A stretch of 64,000 nt of DNA from contig NZ_PXZO01000052.1 of NCBI RefSeq assembly GCF_003013475.1, forward strand, positions 1 through 64,000, written 5' to 3'. Shown piece by piece: positions 24,537-33,398 of this stretch. Position 1 is the stretch's first letter, and every line of letters begins with the position of its first letter. Position numbers and translations under genes: made by a program. The notes beneath the pieces were generated by a model. The model was given only the letters and a program-made list of their open reading frames with translations. It was not told the origin of the DNA and made no database searches. The DNA comes from Brevibacillus porteri. GTDB lineage: Bacteria > Bacillota > Bacilli > Brevibacillales > Brevibacillaceae.

Positions 24537-27500
24537 TTCTCTCTTATGCTCCTAAGTGGAATTTTATTAACACCAGTTAACTTCAGTATTTTTCCAAATG
24601 TAATTTTTTGCGGATCGCTTTTATTATCTTCAACCCACAATTCACAATCTTTTTCATAGTCAAGAACATCCAACTCAGAATCATAATATAATATTATTTG
24701 ACCATAATCAGATGGTCGAGCAATTAAATAAATTTCAGTATTGTATTTTTTAATTACGAAGATAGTATTACTAATTTCCATTAAGTCTGAAACATCATAT
24801 TCGGGCTGCTTATCTAAAAATTCAATGATTTTTTTCTTGGAGCGCTCAAGAATTTCTTGGACATAGCTGAAAAATTCTAAGCTACGTTTAGAATCATGAA
24901 TAAATTCTGCACCAAACACATTATTTGCCAAAGCACGATTTAAATCTTCTTCTGTTGAAATACCCCATTGTGCAAGAAGTTCCATTGAAATTTCCACCGT
25001 TTTACTTGAACTACTTTCAACATCTGAGCGAGATAATATCTTCTCTAATTCCTGCACTCCAGAAACACCATATTTCTCTAATACGTCGTTGTATTCTTCA
25101 ATTTTCGACATATTTTCAGCAATATCATTATCATTATAAAACCAATGTAAATTAGCTAATAATTCTTTGAAACACTTTTTGACCGTTTCATTATCCAAAT
25201 TTTCTCTAAGCCAAAGATATGTTTTTTGAAATACTTCTTTCACATCAATATCGTTTTGCCCAATACTGTTTTTATTCTCTTTCACATACTGTGTGATTTT
25301 CTCGGAAATGTTCTCTAGGTATACAGTTCTATTTTCAGGTAGATCTAAAATAATGTCTTTTGATAACAATGTTTTACGTACATCATATCCAGCATATTTA
25401 GATGCATCTTTCAGGATTTCATCAATTTCACCTGAATCCAGTGATAATTCTGCTCTCATTTTGAAATTTCCATATTGATCAGGCAATATAGCAATCCGAT
25501 CCAATAAACCCTCTTGCTCATATTTCGCCAAAATTCGAACGAGATTTGACACCCACATCATCGCCTCATGCTCACTGGCAAAATTAAAACTAGAGGCAAA
25601 GATTCCTATACTTTCATAGAAGCTTATGTCCTTGGTTATTTTTTCCCTCCAGAATTTTAATGCCAATTTTAATAGCTCTTGTGAATGTTTCGAAACACTA
25701 TTCCTAATCCAGGCATCTTTACCTTGCAATTCACAAACAAGATCTAAAAAATCATTTTGTTCGCTATTCTGTTTAGCTTGAAGAGAAATAATGCTCTTAT
25801 AAAAGTCTTCTGCTGCAGGATGTGATCTATGCAATTTTTTTAGAATCTCTGAGAAAACATCATCCAACGTGAGTTTTTTTAAATTAGTAAGGAATTCACT
25901 ATTAATTTCTCTATCCAATAATTCAATTTTAAAATCGAAATTTAATACAGTAGATATGTCTTTATAAACTTCATCAATACCGCAATCAAGTGATACCTCA
26001 TCTAAAGTACGAAATTCACCGTATTGATTTGGCAAAATACGTGGGCTTCTGCCAAGGACGTTGGTATACGAATATTCATTAGAATAGAATAATGCCAATA
26101 ATTCATTTAGCCAGTCAGTTACATTACCATTAAGCTGTTTTGATAACTCACTAATATTTTCAAATGCTTCTACTCGGTTAATTAAATCTAATAAACCGTA
26201 ATTTTGACATTCTTCCCATAAAGAATTGTACCAACACTCTAATTCTTCACGCTTTGTAATCATATGGGGAATGAGTTTGCTTGATAGTGTCCATACTTTT
26301 GCCCTGAGAGTTTCATCTAAATCTTTTGGAATGAATACACCTGTACCGCCCCATTCATCTTTAAGAGGTATTTTGCCAGCATTATGTGTAGAAATGAGAG
26401 GAATTTCTGTGATATGAGACTTTAGATTATTAATTATTTCTTGCTCAAACCACTCTTTAGATAGCCAATCCTTTTCAGGCTGTTCAGAGATTTTTGTAAT
26501 GTTGTAGATTCCCTCATATTCTTTTTCTAAAAAGTAGTCCACTATCTTAACATAAAGTTGTGATGCTTCCATTAATATTTGCTTATTTTCTGTTATTTGT
26601 TTATGTACTTTATCCGTTAAATGTATTCCGTTTCGTGGTTCTGTTGGATTAAACAGAGAACTGTTTACTACAACAGGGAATGAAAAATCATTTGTTCCTA
26701 AGAGAGGAAAGTCACAAAATATCTTGGGTAATTGAGTATCGTACTTTGTTGTAAAATTGTTACCTGCACGCTGTTCAACTTCTACTGCAACAGATAAGTC
26801 ATTCGTTCCCAAAACAAAAATATATCTATCTTTTGTTATCCCCTTTGTTGCAATTACAACATTTGTTACCTTCGCATCTTCAAGCTCAGTTTCAATCATT
26901 CTACCGCGGCTAATTTTTTGTATATATTGACCGCTTGTTACTGTGATTGAACCTATCTCTGGAACAAATGCAAATACGTAAGGTGCAGCAATAAGCAGAT
27001 TCTTCAGACCTTTTTTTGCTGTTGACAGTCCAGACTCATCCAAAACATAGGTGAAGCAAGTATTGAAATCTTCGTCATTTATTGTTTTGTCAGTAGTTAT
27101 GGTAGTATTCTTATCTAACTGCGAACAACTTTCTTGTATGGCACTAATTATTGATTGCTGATCCATACCAGATCGGTCTAAAATAACATTAAAAGAACAT
27201 GGTGATTCACCAGCATCCTGCAGATATCCAGAAACCCTAACTTTTTCTGAAAGCAAGTGAGTAGTTAAAAAACCTGTTCCAAATTTCCCTGTAGTCTTCT
27301 TATTTTTTTCATTAGTTATTGTGCGATCTTTTGTGGACACTTGTTCTATTAGAAAAACAATATTTTCTGTTGAGAACAGTTTGCCATTATGTTTGAATTC
27401 AACAGTCTTATTGCCTTCGTCAAAGTTTATAACTATGTCAACCATCCCACTCGTGTTAACAACGTCTTTCGCATTTTGTATAAGTTCCCAGATCCATCTA

Positions 27501-27622
27501 TAAGAGGTTGTTTCATCATTCTTCAATTTTAACTCAGTCAGCATATCAATTATTTTATTTGCAGCTTGTGTCTCTTGGGCTTTATTTCGTAAATTACGTA
27601 TTTTCTGCGAAAACTCCATCAT
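24533..27622 (-). CDS. Sacsin-type GHKL (HSP90-like) ATPase, ~1030 aa
   Basis: The 1029-residue protein starts with a GHKL ATPase domain. The N box WELIQNAKD is at residues 45-53, and the lid/G2 motif GKFGTGFLTTHLL at 112-124. The layout matches the sacsin N-terminal ATPase family. A long helical body follows, with an internal duplication: ILPNQYGEF (529-537) and ILPDQYGNF (712-720) each open a similar segment of about 40 residues. The C terminus (about 930-1025), with RPSDYGQIILYY and ELWV, is shared by bacterial sacsin-like proteins. The ATG at 27622 follows AAGGTGA by eight bases. It is probably an ATP-driven conformational scaffold in defence. Confidence 0.75.
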   Translation of the reverse strand: MMEFSQKIRNLRNKAQETQAANKIIDMLTELKLKNDETTSYRWIWELIQNAKDVVNTSGMVDIVINFDEGNKTVEFKHNGKLFSTENIVFLIEQVSTKDRTITNEKNKKTTGKFGTGFLTTHLLSEKVRVSGYLQDAGESPCSFNVILDRSGMDQQSIISAIQESCSQLDKNTTITTDKTINDEDFNTCFTYVLDESGLSTAKKGLKNLLIAAPYVFAFVPEIGSITVTSGQYIQKISRGRMIETELEDAKVTNVVIATKGITKDRYIFVLGTNDLSVAVEVEQRAGNNFTTKYDTQLPKIFCDFPLLGTNDFSFPVVVNSSLFNPTEPRNGIHLTDKVHKQITENKQILMEASQLYVKIVDYFLEKEYEGIYNITKISEQPEKDWLSKEWFEQEIINNLKSHITEIPLISTHNAGKIPLKDEWGGTGVFIPKDLDETLRAKVWTLSSKLIPHMITKREELECWYNSLWEECQNYGLLDLINRVEAFENISELSKQLNGNVTDWLNELLALFYSNEYSYTNVLGRSPRILPNQYGEFRTLDEVSLDCGIDEVYKDISTVLNFDFKIELLDREINSEFLTNLKKLTLDDVFSEILKKLHRSHPAAEDFYKSIISLQAKQNSEQNDFLDLVCELQGKDAWIRNSVSKHSQELLKLALKFWREKITKDISFYESIGIFASSFNFASEHEAMMWVSNLVRILAKYEQEGLLDRIAILPDQYGNFKMRAELSLDSGEIDEILKDASKYAGYDVRKTLLSKDIILDLPENRTVYLENISEKITQYVKENKNSIGQNDIDVKEVFQKTYLWLRENLDNETVKKCFKELLANLHWFYNDNDIAENMSKIEEYNDVLEKYGVSGVQELEKILSRSDVESSSSKTVEISMELLAQWGISTEEDLNRALANNVFGAEFIHDSKRSLEFFSYVQEILERSKKKIIEFLDKQPEYDVSDLMEISNTIFVIKKYNTEIYLIARPSDYGQIILYYDSELDVLDYEKDCELWVEDNKSDPQKITFGKILKLTGVNKIPLRSIREK

Positions 27623-27649
27623 TTTCACTATCACCTTCAACTATATATT

Positions 27650-29548
27650 TTATTCAATTGGATTATTGCTCACTGTTTCAGAAATATTGTCAACCGGAAT
27701 AAAACCATATCTCCCCACACCAATTACTTTGCTAAAATGAATATAGTTCATGTTATCCTGTACTTCTTTAATAGGGTCTATATTTTCAAAAATGATTACC
27801 TGAACATCATTTCGAAGTTTAGATAAATTTTTGAAAAAGGCTTGCTTCATGTCTAGCGATATATCTTCTTCACTACTGCTTAGTGTTGTTTGATTGAGCC
27901 TTTCTTTGTAAGTAGTTAGCGGAGAATCTAAAATAATCAGCCCAGGATGCTTGAGTCCAATACTTCTTGTATATTTCATAATTGCAATAACAAAAGCAGC
28001 ATTTAATATTGCCCGATAACCTTTTCCATGATTTTTTCTCTTCTTACCTGAAACAATTAACTCCTGATCATCATAATCTATGCTTACACTTGTTAAATCA
28101 GGGTAGTTCCATCCATCAAGTAACTCTTTCACTTCTGTAGCAAAACCATCATAAATTTCTGTTGTTATTTCATTAACGAATTTCATCTTTTGATTCTTTT
28201 TAGACAACTCCCTCATAATATCTAACTGGCTAGTTTGATACTCAGCAATACGACGTTCATTAAGTTCAATTTCATGAAAAATCTTTTTTACGTTCAACAA
28301 ATTATCCATTCTTTCTTTCGTTAATACTGCAATTGGCTTTAATTCACGGTGAATAATGACTTCAATTTCCTTAATTTGTTGACTTAGAAGTTTTACTTTC
28401 TCATTGTTTTCTTTATTCTCATTTTGTAGATTAGTTAACGTTTCTCTAAGATCATTTAGTTGAGCGTTAATTTTATTACTTTCCTCAGCACACGCAATTT
28501 GTAAATCCTCTAAGTAAAAATCATGATTATGCTCAGTAGTTTTTGAGTTGAAAGGATTATTGCAAACAGGACAATTTGAATCAAATAATTGTGAGATATA
28601 GTGATCACCTTCGATAAGCAATTGAAGTCTATCTAAATCAGAAAGATAACTTTTTTCAAGCAATCTAAATCTTTCTAATAGTTCTTCGAGCATTAAAATT
28701 CTTGATTTTATTTCTTGTTCTTGAATCCATATTTCTTTCTTTTGTCCCATTCTAAAGTTAATTTCTTTGCTGTTACTTGATAATGTGCTCATTAATTTCT
28801 CAATTTCTAAAGTTAATTCATTGGCATCATATCCCTGAATTTGTGCACCTTTTTCTTTTAATTCCAATTTTAATTTCTGTAACAAAGAGCCTACAAACTC
28901 CAACTTTCCTTCAAGTCGGGTTCTATATATCTTAGGGTCATCTATCTCTTCCCCATAGCTATCGTCGATACCTGTTAGAATAGTCTTAAATGCAGACTGT
29001 TCAGTCGTTTTATTTGTAGGTATACCGGAATAAATAGGTACTTCCTCTGATATAATTTTTTCTTCATTTAGCATCATTAGAGCAACGAGATGTCTGAAAG
29101 AAAAAGATATTTTGGTTCCTCTTGCATTTTTCCTTAAAAGCATATCTTTGATTCCCGTTAAGGATAAGAGAAATGTTGATATATTGTCCTTGTCATCCTT
29201 ATCATGCTTAGCTTTCAGTTTCAAACAATTCTGCAGAAATGAAATATCATCAATTTTTGACTCATAGACAAAAATTGATGAATCACCAATTTCACGCTTT
29301 AATGTATAGCTTTCTCCTTCATATTTCTCAAGTTCAATAAAAATAGTTGAATACCCAATACTTTCATCTATTTCTTTTGGTTCATCTTTACCACCAAACA
29401 TATAGTTTATTAATTGAAATATGTAAGTCTTCCCAGTATCAGAAGCACCTGAGATAACATTAAGCCCTTTTTTTAGTACGATACTAGCATTTCTCTTATT
29501 TTTTCCTGTAAGTCGGATTTCCGAAATAAAAAATCCCTCTGTATTCAT
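27650..29548 (-). CDS. Rad50-like ATPase of an ABC-three-component (ABC-3C) system
   Basis: The 632-residue protein has Walker A GASDTGKT at 34-41, a long coiled coil (about 205-460) split by a CPVC zinc hook at 326-329, and Walker B GLIILDSPL at 536-544. Ser stands where SMC proteins have Glu, as in related conflict ATPases. The zinc-hook coiled coil suggests dimerisation and sensing of DNA ends or structures. The ATG at 29548 shares its A with the stop of the upstream middle-component gene and follows a G-rich ribosome site, so it is translationally coupled. It would be the sensor or motor of the ABC-3C module. Confidence 0.82.
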   Translation of the reverse strand: MNTEGFFISEIRLTGKNKRNASIVLKKGLNVISGASDTGKTYIFQLINYMFGGKDEPKEIDESIGYSTIFIELEKYEGESYTLKREIGDSSIFVYESKIDDISFLQNCLKLKAKHDKDDKDNISTFLLSLTGIKDMLLRKNARGTKISFSFRHLVALMMLNEEKIISEEVPIYSGIPTNKTTEQSAFKTILTGIDDSYGEEIDDPKIYRTRLEGKLEFVGSLLQKLKLELKEKGAQIQGYDANELTLEIEKLMSTLSSNSKEINFRMGQKKEIWIQEQEIKSRILMLEELLERFRLLEKSYLSDLDRLQLLIEGDHYISQLFDSNCPVCNNPFNSKTTEHNHDFYLEDLQIACAEESNKINAQLNDLRETLTNLQNENKENNEKVKLLSQQIKEIEVIIHRELKPIAVLTKERMDNLLNVKKIFHEIELNERRIAEYQTSQLDIMRELSKKNQKMKFVNEITTEIYDGFATEVKELLDGWNYPDLTSVSIDYDDQELIVSGKKRKNHGKGYRAILNAAFVIAIMKYTRSIGLKHPGLIILDSPLTTYKERLNQTTLSSSEEDISLDMKQAFFKNLSKLRNDVQVIIFENIDPIKEVQDNMNYIHFSKVIGVGRYGFIPVDNISETVSNNPIE

Positions 29549-30051
29549 TAGTTGCCCCCCCTTACGAAAGCTTCTTTTACAAATTCTCCACCCCACCGAT
29601 CAATATTTCTCATTATAAAATTTTTGAGTTCCAAATCAGTATAATTAGAGAATTTGTCTATCAGTAATTTATTCACATCCAGAAGCCGTAGCATATAGTT
29701 AGATTCGAAATGTTGCAGAAACGCTTTAGAGTAAGGTGTTGCTCCATACAAAATTCCATTTTTTCCATATTCGATGTTAATAAGCTTTTTGCTAATCATT
29801 AAGTGAAGCCCTTGGCTCACTAAATCTCGCTTTATCAATATTTCGCCAGATCGAGATGGTGTTGAAGGATGCAGACTCTCAACTTCTGGCTCAACATCAC
29901 CATAATGTGTTAATAGATAATCCAAATAAATAAGCCTTTGAATATCTATAGCTTTATTTTCTAATCCTGCTAAAATCACTAAGCACCGAAGCCCAGTTTC
30001 TAGTGGAGTATTGAATAGGTATGTTTCTCTACTTAATTTTACCTCGTTCAT
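29548..30051 (-). CDS. ABC-3C middle component (MC2-like)
   Basis: The 167-residue protein matches the middle component of ABC-three-component systems: FNTPLETGLRCLVILAGL, then DIQRLIYLDYLLTHYGDV, then SLHPSTPSRSGEILIKRDL, and a helical C terminus. It probably bridges the ATPase and the effector. I place the start at the ATG at 30051, which overlaps the effector stop (ATGA) and has GGGTGAG upstream. An open frame to 30096 lacks a good site. Its position between effector and ATPase is that of the published ABC-3C gene order. Confidence 0.78.
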   Translation of the reverse strand: MNEVKLSRETYLFNTPLETGLRCLVILAGLENKAIDIQRLIYLDYLLTHYGDVEPEVESLHPSTPSRSGEILIKRDLVSQGLHLMISKKLINIEYGKNGILYGATPYSKAFLQHFESNYMLRLLDVNKLLIDKFSNYTDLELKNFIMRNIDRWGGEFVKEAFVRGGN

Positions 30052-31142
30052 TTTCTCACCCAGTTCAGAGAGTCTTTGTTCGCTAGTTGATGGCATATTC
30101 CACTTCTATCACTTCCATCAATGTAGCTAATTAGTACATTGCTTGTAATCTCCAATTTTCTAGCTTCTTTTATTGTTTCCTTAACACATACAAAACCGTC
30201 TGCATGAGTATCCTCTGCCGTGTCAATTACTCCTCTATAAATTTCATCCTGTAACTTTTCAAAGGGCTCGTCATAAGGCAACTCATCCCTAGCAAATCTT
30301 CTAAGTGATTCCGCTTTATAATAGTCTTCCCGCTGTCTATTAAAATGTCGATGCAGCGAGCTGTAATTCTTCAGTTCCTCAATACCAGCAACCTTTTCTC
30401 CAAGGTGATCTGAATATGCTTCAAATAGTTGTGAAACATATCTTACTTCTTCCGGTTGTATTAAAGGTCCCGGGGCCTCTGACTGAGGTCTAGGCTTATT
30501 TAACCCGCCACCAAAACGATATTTGTAAAAAGGTGTGCTGCTGTACTGTTCTATCAACTTCTGAGGAGGACAGTGATTTATTATTGAAAAGTCAAATTTT
30601 TGGATATATTCCAGTAACTCGTTAGTTAAAGAAACTTCGTTTACATTCGTAATCTTTCTCTTGCATTTATCTTCCCAAGCTGAGATTAATCCTGCATTCA
30701 GACGAGTCGGATACTCGATTAATTCTGATAAAGAAGTTCCCAAACCACAAGAAGAAATCAAATAGTACTTTCTTGGAATTGTATATTCTTTAATAAACGT
30801 GTAGTAGCATAGTTTCCCCAATTCTAACCATACATCACTTGGATAAAGCGGATGGTCATAATGCTTACATTGATAATTATCCCAGACATGATTCGGGGAA
30901 TCATCATTTACAAATGCGACTATATCCCTTCCCTTATCACCAGCCGAGCCTGAGCGATACACAGATGTATACTCTTTTTTCAAATATCCATCGACCCATT
31001 CACAAATCATGTCCTCAAATTGATCTGCTGAAAACGTTCGCAATCTATCTATAGGGGGGATAGGCAACCCAAAAAGAATATCGTAATTATCCGGCTTTTG
31101 CGGTAATTTGAATGGTTTTAAGTCACTAAGAGTTGTTTCCAT
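30048..31142 (-). CDS. ABC-3C effector with restriction-endonuclease-like N-terminal domain
   Basis: The 364-residue protein starts with a Mrr-like PD-(D/E)XK domain: Glu43 in FEDMICEW, Asp73 in GDKGRDIVAF, and Gln-x-Lys (91-93) in NYQCKHY. These residues are the expected catalytic set. The C-terminal part (about 240-364), with SLHRHFNRQREDYYKAE and the DTAEDTHADGFVCVKE stretch, fits the ABC-3C C-terminal domain that docks effectors. It would cut nucleic acid when the ATPase signals invasion. It is the first gene of the operon; AAAGGTGA precedes the ATG at 31142. Confidence 0.78.
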   Translation of the reverse strand: METTLSDLKPFKLPQKPDNYDILFGLPIPPIDRLRTFSADQFEDMICEWVDGYLKKEYTSVYRSGSAGDKGRDIVAFVNDDSPNHVWDNYQCKHYDHPLYPSDVWLELGKLCYYTFIKEYTIPRKYYLISSCGLGTSLSELIEYPTRLNAGLISAWEDKCKRKITNVNEVSLTNELLEYIQKFDFSIINHCPPQKLIEQYSSTPFYKYRFGGGLNKPRPQSEAPGPLIQPEEVRYVSQLFEAYSDHLGEKVAGIEELKNYSSLHRHFNRQREDYYKAESLRRFARDELPYDEPFEKLQDEIYRGVIDTAEDTHADGFVCVKETIKEARKLEITSNVLISYIDGSDRSGICHQLANKDSLNWVRK

Positions 31143-31180
31143 ATAATCACCTTTCAACAAGAAATGCTACTTTATTAGGA

Positions 31181-31219
31181 TATTCTACATTTTCCAAGCA
31201 TTCCCTTTCTATTCTACAT
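31181..31219 (-). promoter_or_regulatory. Direct repeats in the leader of the defence operon
   Basis: ATGTAGAATA occurs twice on the minus strand (31219-31210 and 31190-31181), 29 bases apart, within the 80 bases before the first gene. They could be regulator sites or duplicated -10-like elements. No clear -35 partner is seen. Confidence 0.35.
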
Positions 31220-31347
31220 AAAATCTAGGCAAGTAGCACTATGTTCTACCACTGATTTGGTATACGAATTTTGAACTATCATCATTGATAAATTAAGTAG
31301 GAAGGGAGTGAATTGAATGTCCCCTTTACCTTTTTTTTATTGGATAA

Positions 31348-31460
31348 GCCTTCTACTCTTCCACTCTCCAAGAGACCCGCCTCTTGGGAGTGGAAGAGTA
31401 GAAGGCAGGAATAGCAAAATGCCATTTTGCGAAAAAACAGCGTGGAAGCAGAGCTTCCAC
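31348..31460. repeat. Cluster of three inverted repeats, candidate oriT
   Basis: Positions 31348-31374 pair with 31381-31406 (26 of 27 bases, one bulge, 6-base loop). Positions 31414-31430 are a perfect 8+1+8 palindrome. Positions 31442-31449 pair with 31453-31460 around a 3-base loop. They lie just upstream of the relaxase and its partner, where an origin of transfer would be expected. None is followed by a T run, so they are unlikely to be terminators. Confidence 0.45.
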
Positions 31461-31570
31461 CGACATTTTCTAAGGTGTTCCCCCGATAAACGAATGTCAC
31501 TAAAATCCCCTAAAGGCCCAAATCCCAATATGACTCCCTCAAGAAGTATACCGCATCCAAGCATCTCAGT

Positions 31571-31957
31571 ATGGCATATGTAGTACGTGCCTTCATTCAA
31601 AAAGGCAGGTCCGTCGAAGCCTATACCGCAGAGATTGACTTCATTACTAGCATCATCCGTCAGGAAATCGGAATCGCGATAAACGGTCTTAGCAATCGAC
31701 TGGCCCGACTTGCCAGCAAAGACCTCATCATGTCCGCCGCAGCGTACTATTCCACAATTGCCATACTAACCGACCTCATTGATACGAACCGCTACACCAC
31801 CTTCCGCGAGATAGAAAAGAAAGTGCGACGGCTGGCCGTTGAATACACCAAGATGAAACTGAGTGATGCGGAGAAGCTGTTTCTATTGGGAGATGAATTC
31901 GAGGACAATCTGGAGCAATTGCGCGGAGGTGATGCCGATGTCGGCGCTGATCTATAA
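31571..31957 (+). CDS. Small mobilization-region protein, possibly a remnant
   Basis: The 128-residue frame encodes a mostly helical protein without membrane segments. It overlaps the relaxase start by about 20 bases, as accessory genes do ahead of MobL/MobP3-type relaxases. There is no ribosome site before the ATG at 31571, so the true N terminus may have been lost. I do not recognise a domain. The coding frame itself is intact to its stop. Confidence 0.45.
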   Translation: MAYVVRAFIQKGRSVEAYTAEIDFITSIIRQEIGIAINGLSNRLARLASKDLIMSAAAYYSTIAILTDLIDTNRYTTFREIEKKVRRLAVEYTKMKLSDAEKLFLLGDEFEDNLEQLRGGDADVGADL

Positions 31958-32714
31958 GAAGCGCTTCTTTCATCCCAATCATCTGAAAACTGCGATCAGC
32001 AACTACACGCACATTGGTTATATCGCCACCCGTCCCGGTGCAGTCCAGCATGCGAACAAAGGTTACGGTTTATTTGGAAAGATCCGACCCGGTACATTGC
32101 AAGATTTTGAATCCTGGCAGGAAGTGGCCCGGCTTGCACGGCAAATCTCCCGAGAAGGCAAAAACATGTATCGCAGCGTTATCTCATTTCAGACCGAAAT
32201 CGCGCTTGAACTCGGCTTAACTGATTTCCCCGATTGGCAACAGTATATTGAACAGCATATCGCCACGATTGCCGCGCAAAATCAGATCAAGATTGAAAAT
32301 GTATGTTGGGCCGCTGCGTTCCATAACGAGAAAAATCATCCCCACCTCATGTGGTGTTTTGGGATCAATCGCAAACAATCATGATAAACTACACCCATCC
32401 CGAAATTCCAAACCGTATTCGAAAACAGCTTATAAAATCAAACAAATTTGTGCGCTCTGGGACCAAGCTAAATCTGGTATTACTCAAGTAACCGACCGCA
32501 CCGTGGACGAATTTGAAGCCTACCTGAAACAGTTGAATCTCAAAGAATTTCTGGCACTCCAGCATCGTTTTGAACATGAAGACGAGGACTCCCTTCTTCG
32601 ATTCCCCAAACACCATCTCAACCAACCGTCTTCCGTTAAGCATCTTGCGAACCAAATGTTTGAACTGCGCCGTCATTTGCCTCCAACTGGAAGGCTGGCT
32701 TATCAATTACTGCC
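31938..32714 (+). pseudogene. MobL/MobP3-type relaxase, frameshifted and truncated
   Basis: The start is sound (GGAGGTG six bases before the ATG at 31938). The N-terminal domain is recognisable: LIYKKRFF, YIATRPG, GLFGKI and KNMYRSVISF. The conserved NEKNHPHL is followed by a lost base near 32348, after which the proper ending HVVFWD is read in another frame. The middle domain continues from about 32400 in the third frame, with LPPTGRLAYQLLP near 32715. There it stops abruptly against the opposite-strand TadC fragment. The protein would nick oriT and lead DNA transfer, but it cannot be functional as it stands. Confidence 0.7.
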
Positions 32715-33225
32715 GCACGAGTGGATTCATATAGGGCAGATTTTCCTCTACTGCTGACAAAATATTTTCGCTTCGTAAATAAGAAGTGGTGATGACTGAA
32801 AGCGCCGTTTCCAATTTCTGCGTGCAACCGTTTTTTGTAAAACGTCGCTGTAAACAGTACCATCCAAAAGGGCATCATCGCCAAGCCGCCGCAAGAACCG
32901 GCAGCAGCCAAAGGTTGTTTATCAACAGAGCCAAGATTGCGCCCCAAACTGCCAGCAACAGGGACAGGACAAAAAGAAAGCCCGTTCGCTGCTCATTTCC
33001 GGTTTGTTTCAAGATCGCGATTGCTTCGGCTATGGTAGCCCGCCAGCCTTTGAGTTTTTTTTGATGTTTCACATGACGAATTTGTTTGGCGATTGATGGT
33101 TTGTGTGTCTGACGACGTTGAATGCAGGCGGCAAACGCCTGAATCAGAAGTCGAGGGGACAGCCGAAGGAGCAGCAGGCTTCCGGCGGATAAGCCAATGA
33201 AGGAAAGGAACAGCAAAACAATCAT
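32707..33225 (-). pseudogene. TadC/type II secretion F-like membrane protein, frameshifted
   Basis: The frame starting at the ATG at 33225 encodes an N-terminal membrane segment, a basic cytoplasmic loop and two more hydrophobic segments. It is then broken near 32880. The continuation PFWMVLFTATFYKKRLHAE lies in a second frame and LSVITTSYLRSENILSAVEE in a third. Joined, these resemble the TadC-like F-family protein encoded in conjugative elements. At least two single-base changes and a 3' truncation at 32707 make it non-functional. Confidence 0.6.
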
Positions 33226-33396
33226 GCGTCAATGCCTCCCGTTCTCAACCGCTGCAATTCAGACAGCGGCAGACCGTTTTCTAACAGACGCTTCTCCAAT
33301 CCGGGGGAAATATCGCCTACTTTTTCATAATCCCCTTCGATGCGGATGAGCCCGCCGACTTCCCGAGTCGAACGAACCGCATAACGGTATAAAGGA
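33222..33396 (-). pseudogene. C-terminal fragment of a CpaF/TadA-type ATPase
   Basis: About 57 codons read PLYRYAVRSTREVGG, then IEGDYEKVGDISPGLEKRLL. This is like the C-terminal end of CpaF-type secretion ATPases. Its stop overlaps the start of the TadC-like gene (ATGA), the usual CpaF-TadC order. Everything upstream has been replaced by the integrase remnant at about 33397. The family call rests on a short match and on gene order. Confidence 0.45.
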
Positions 33397-33398
33397 AC

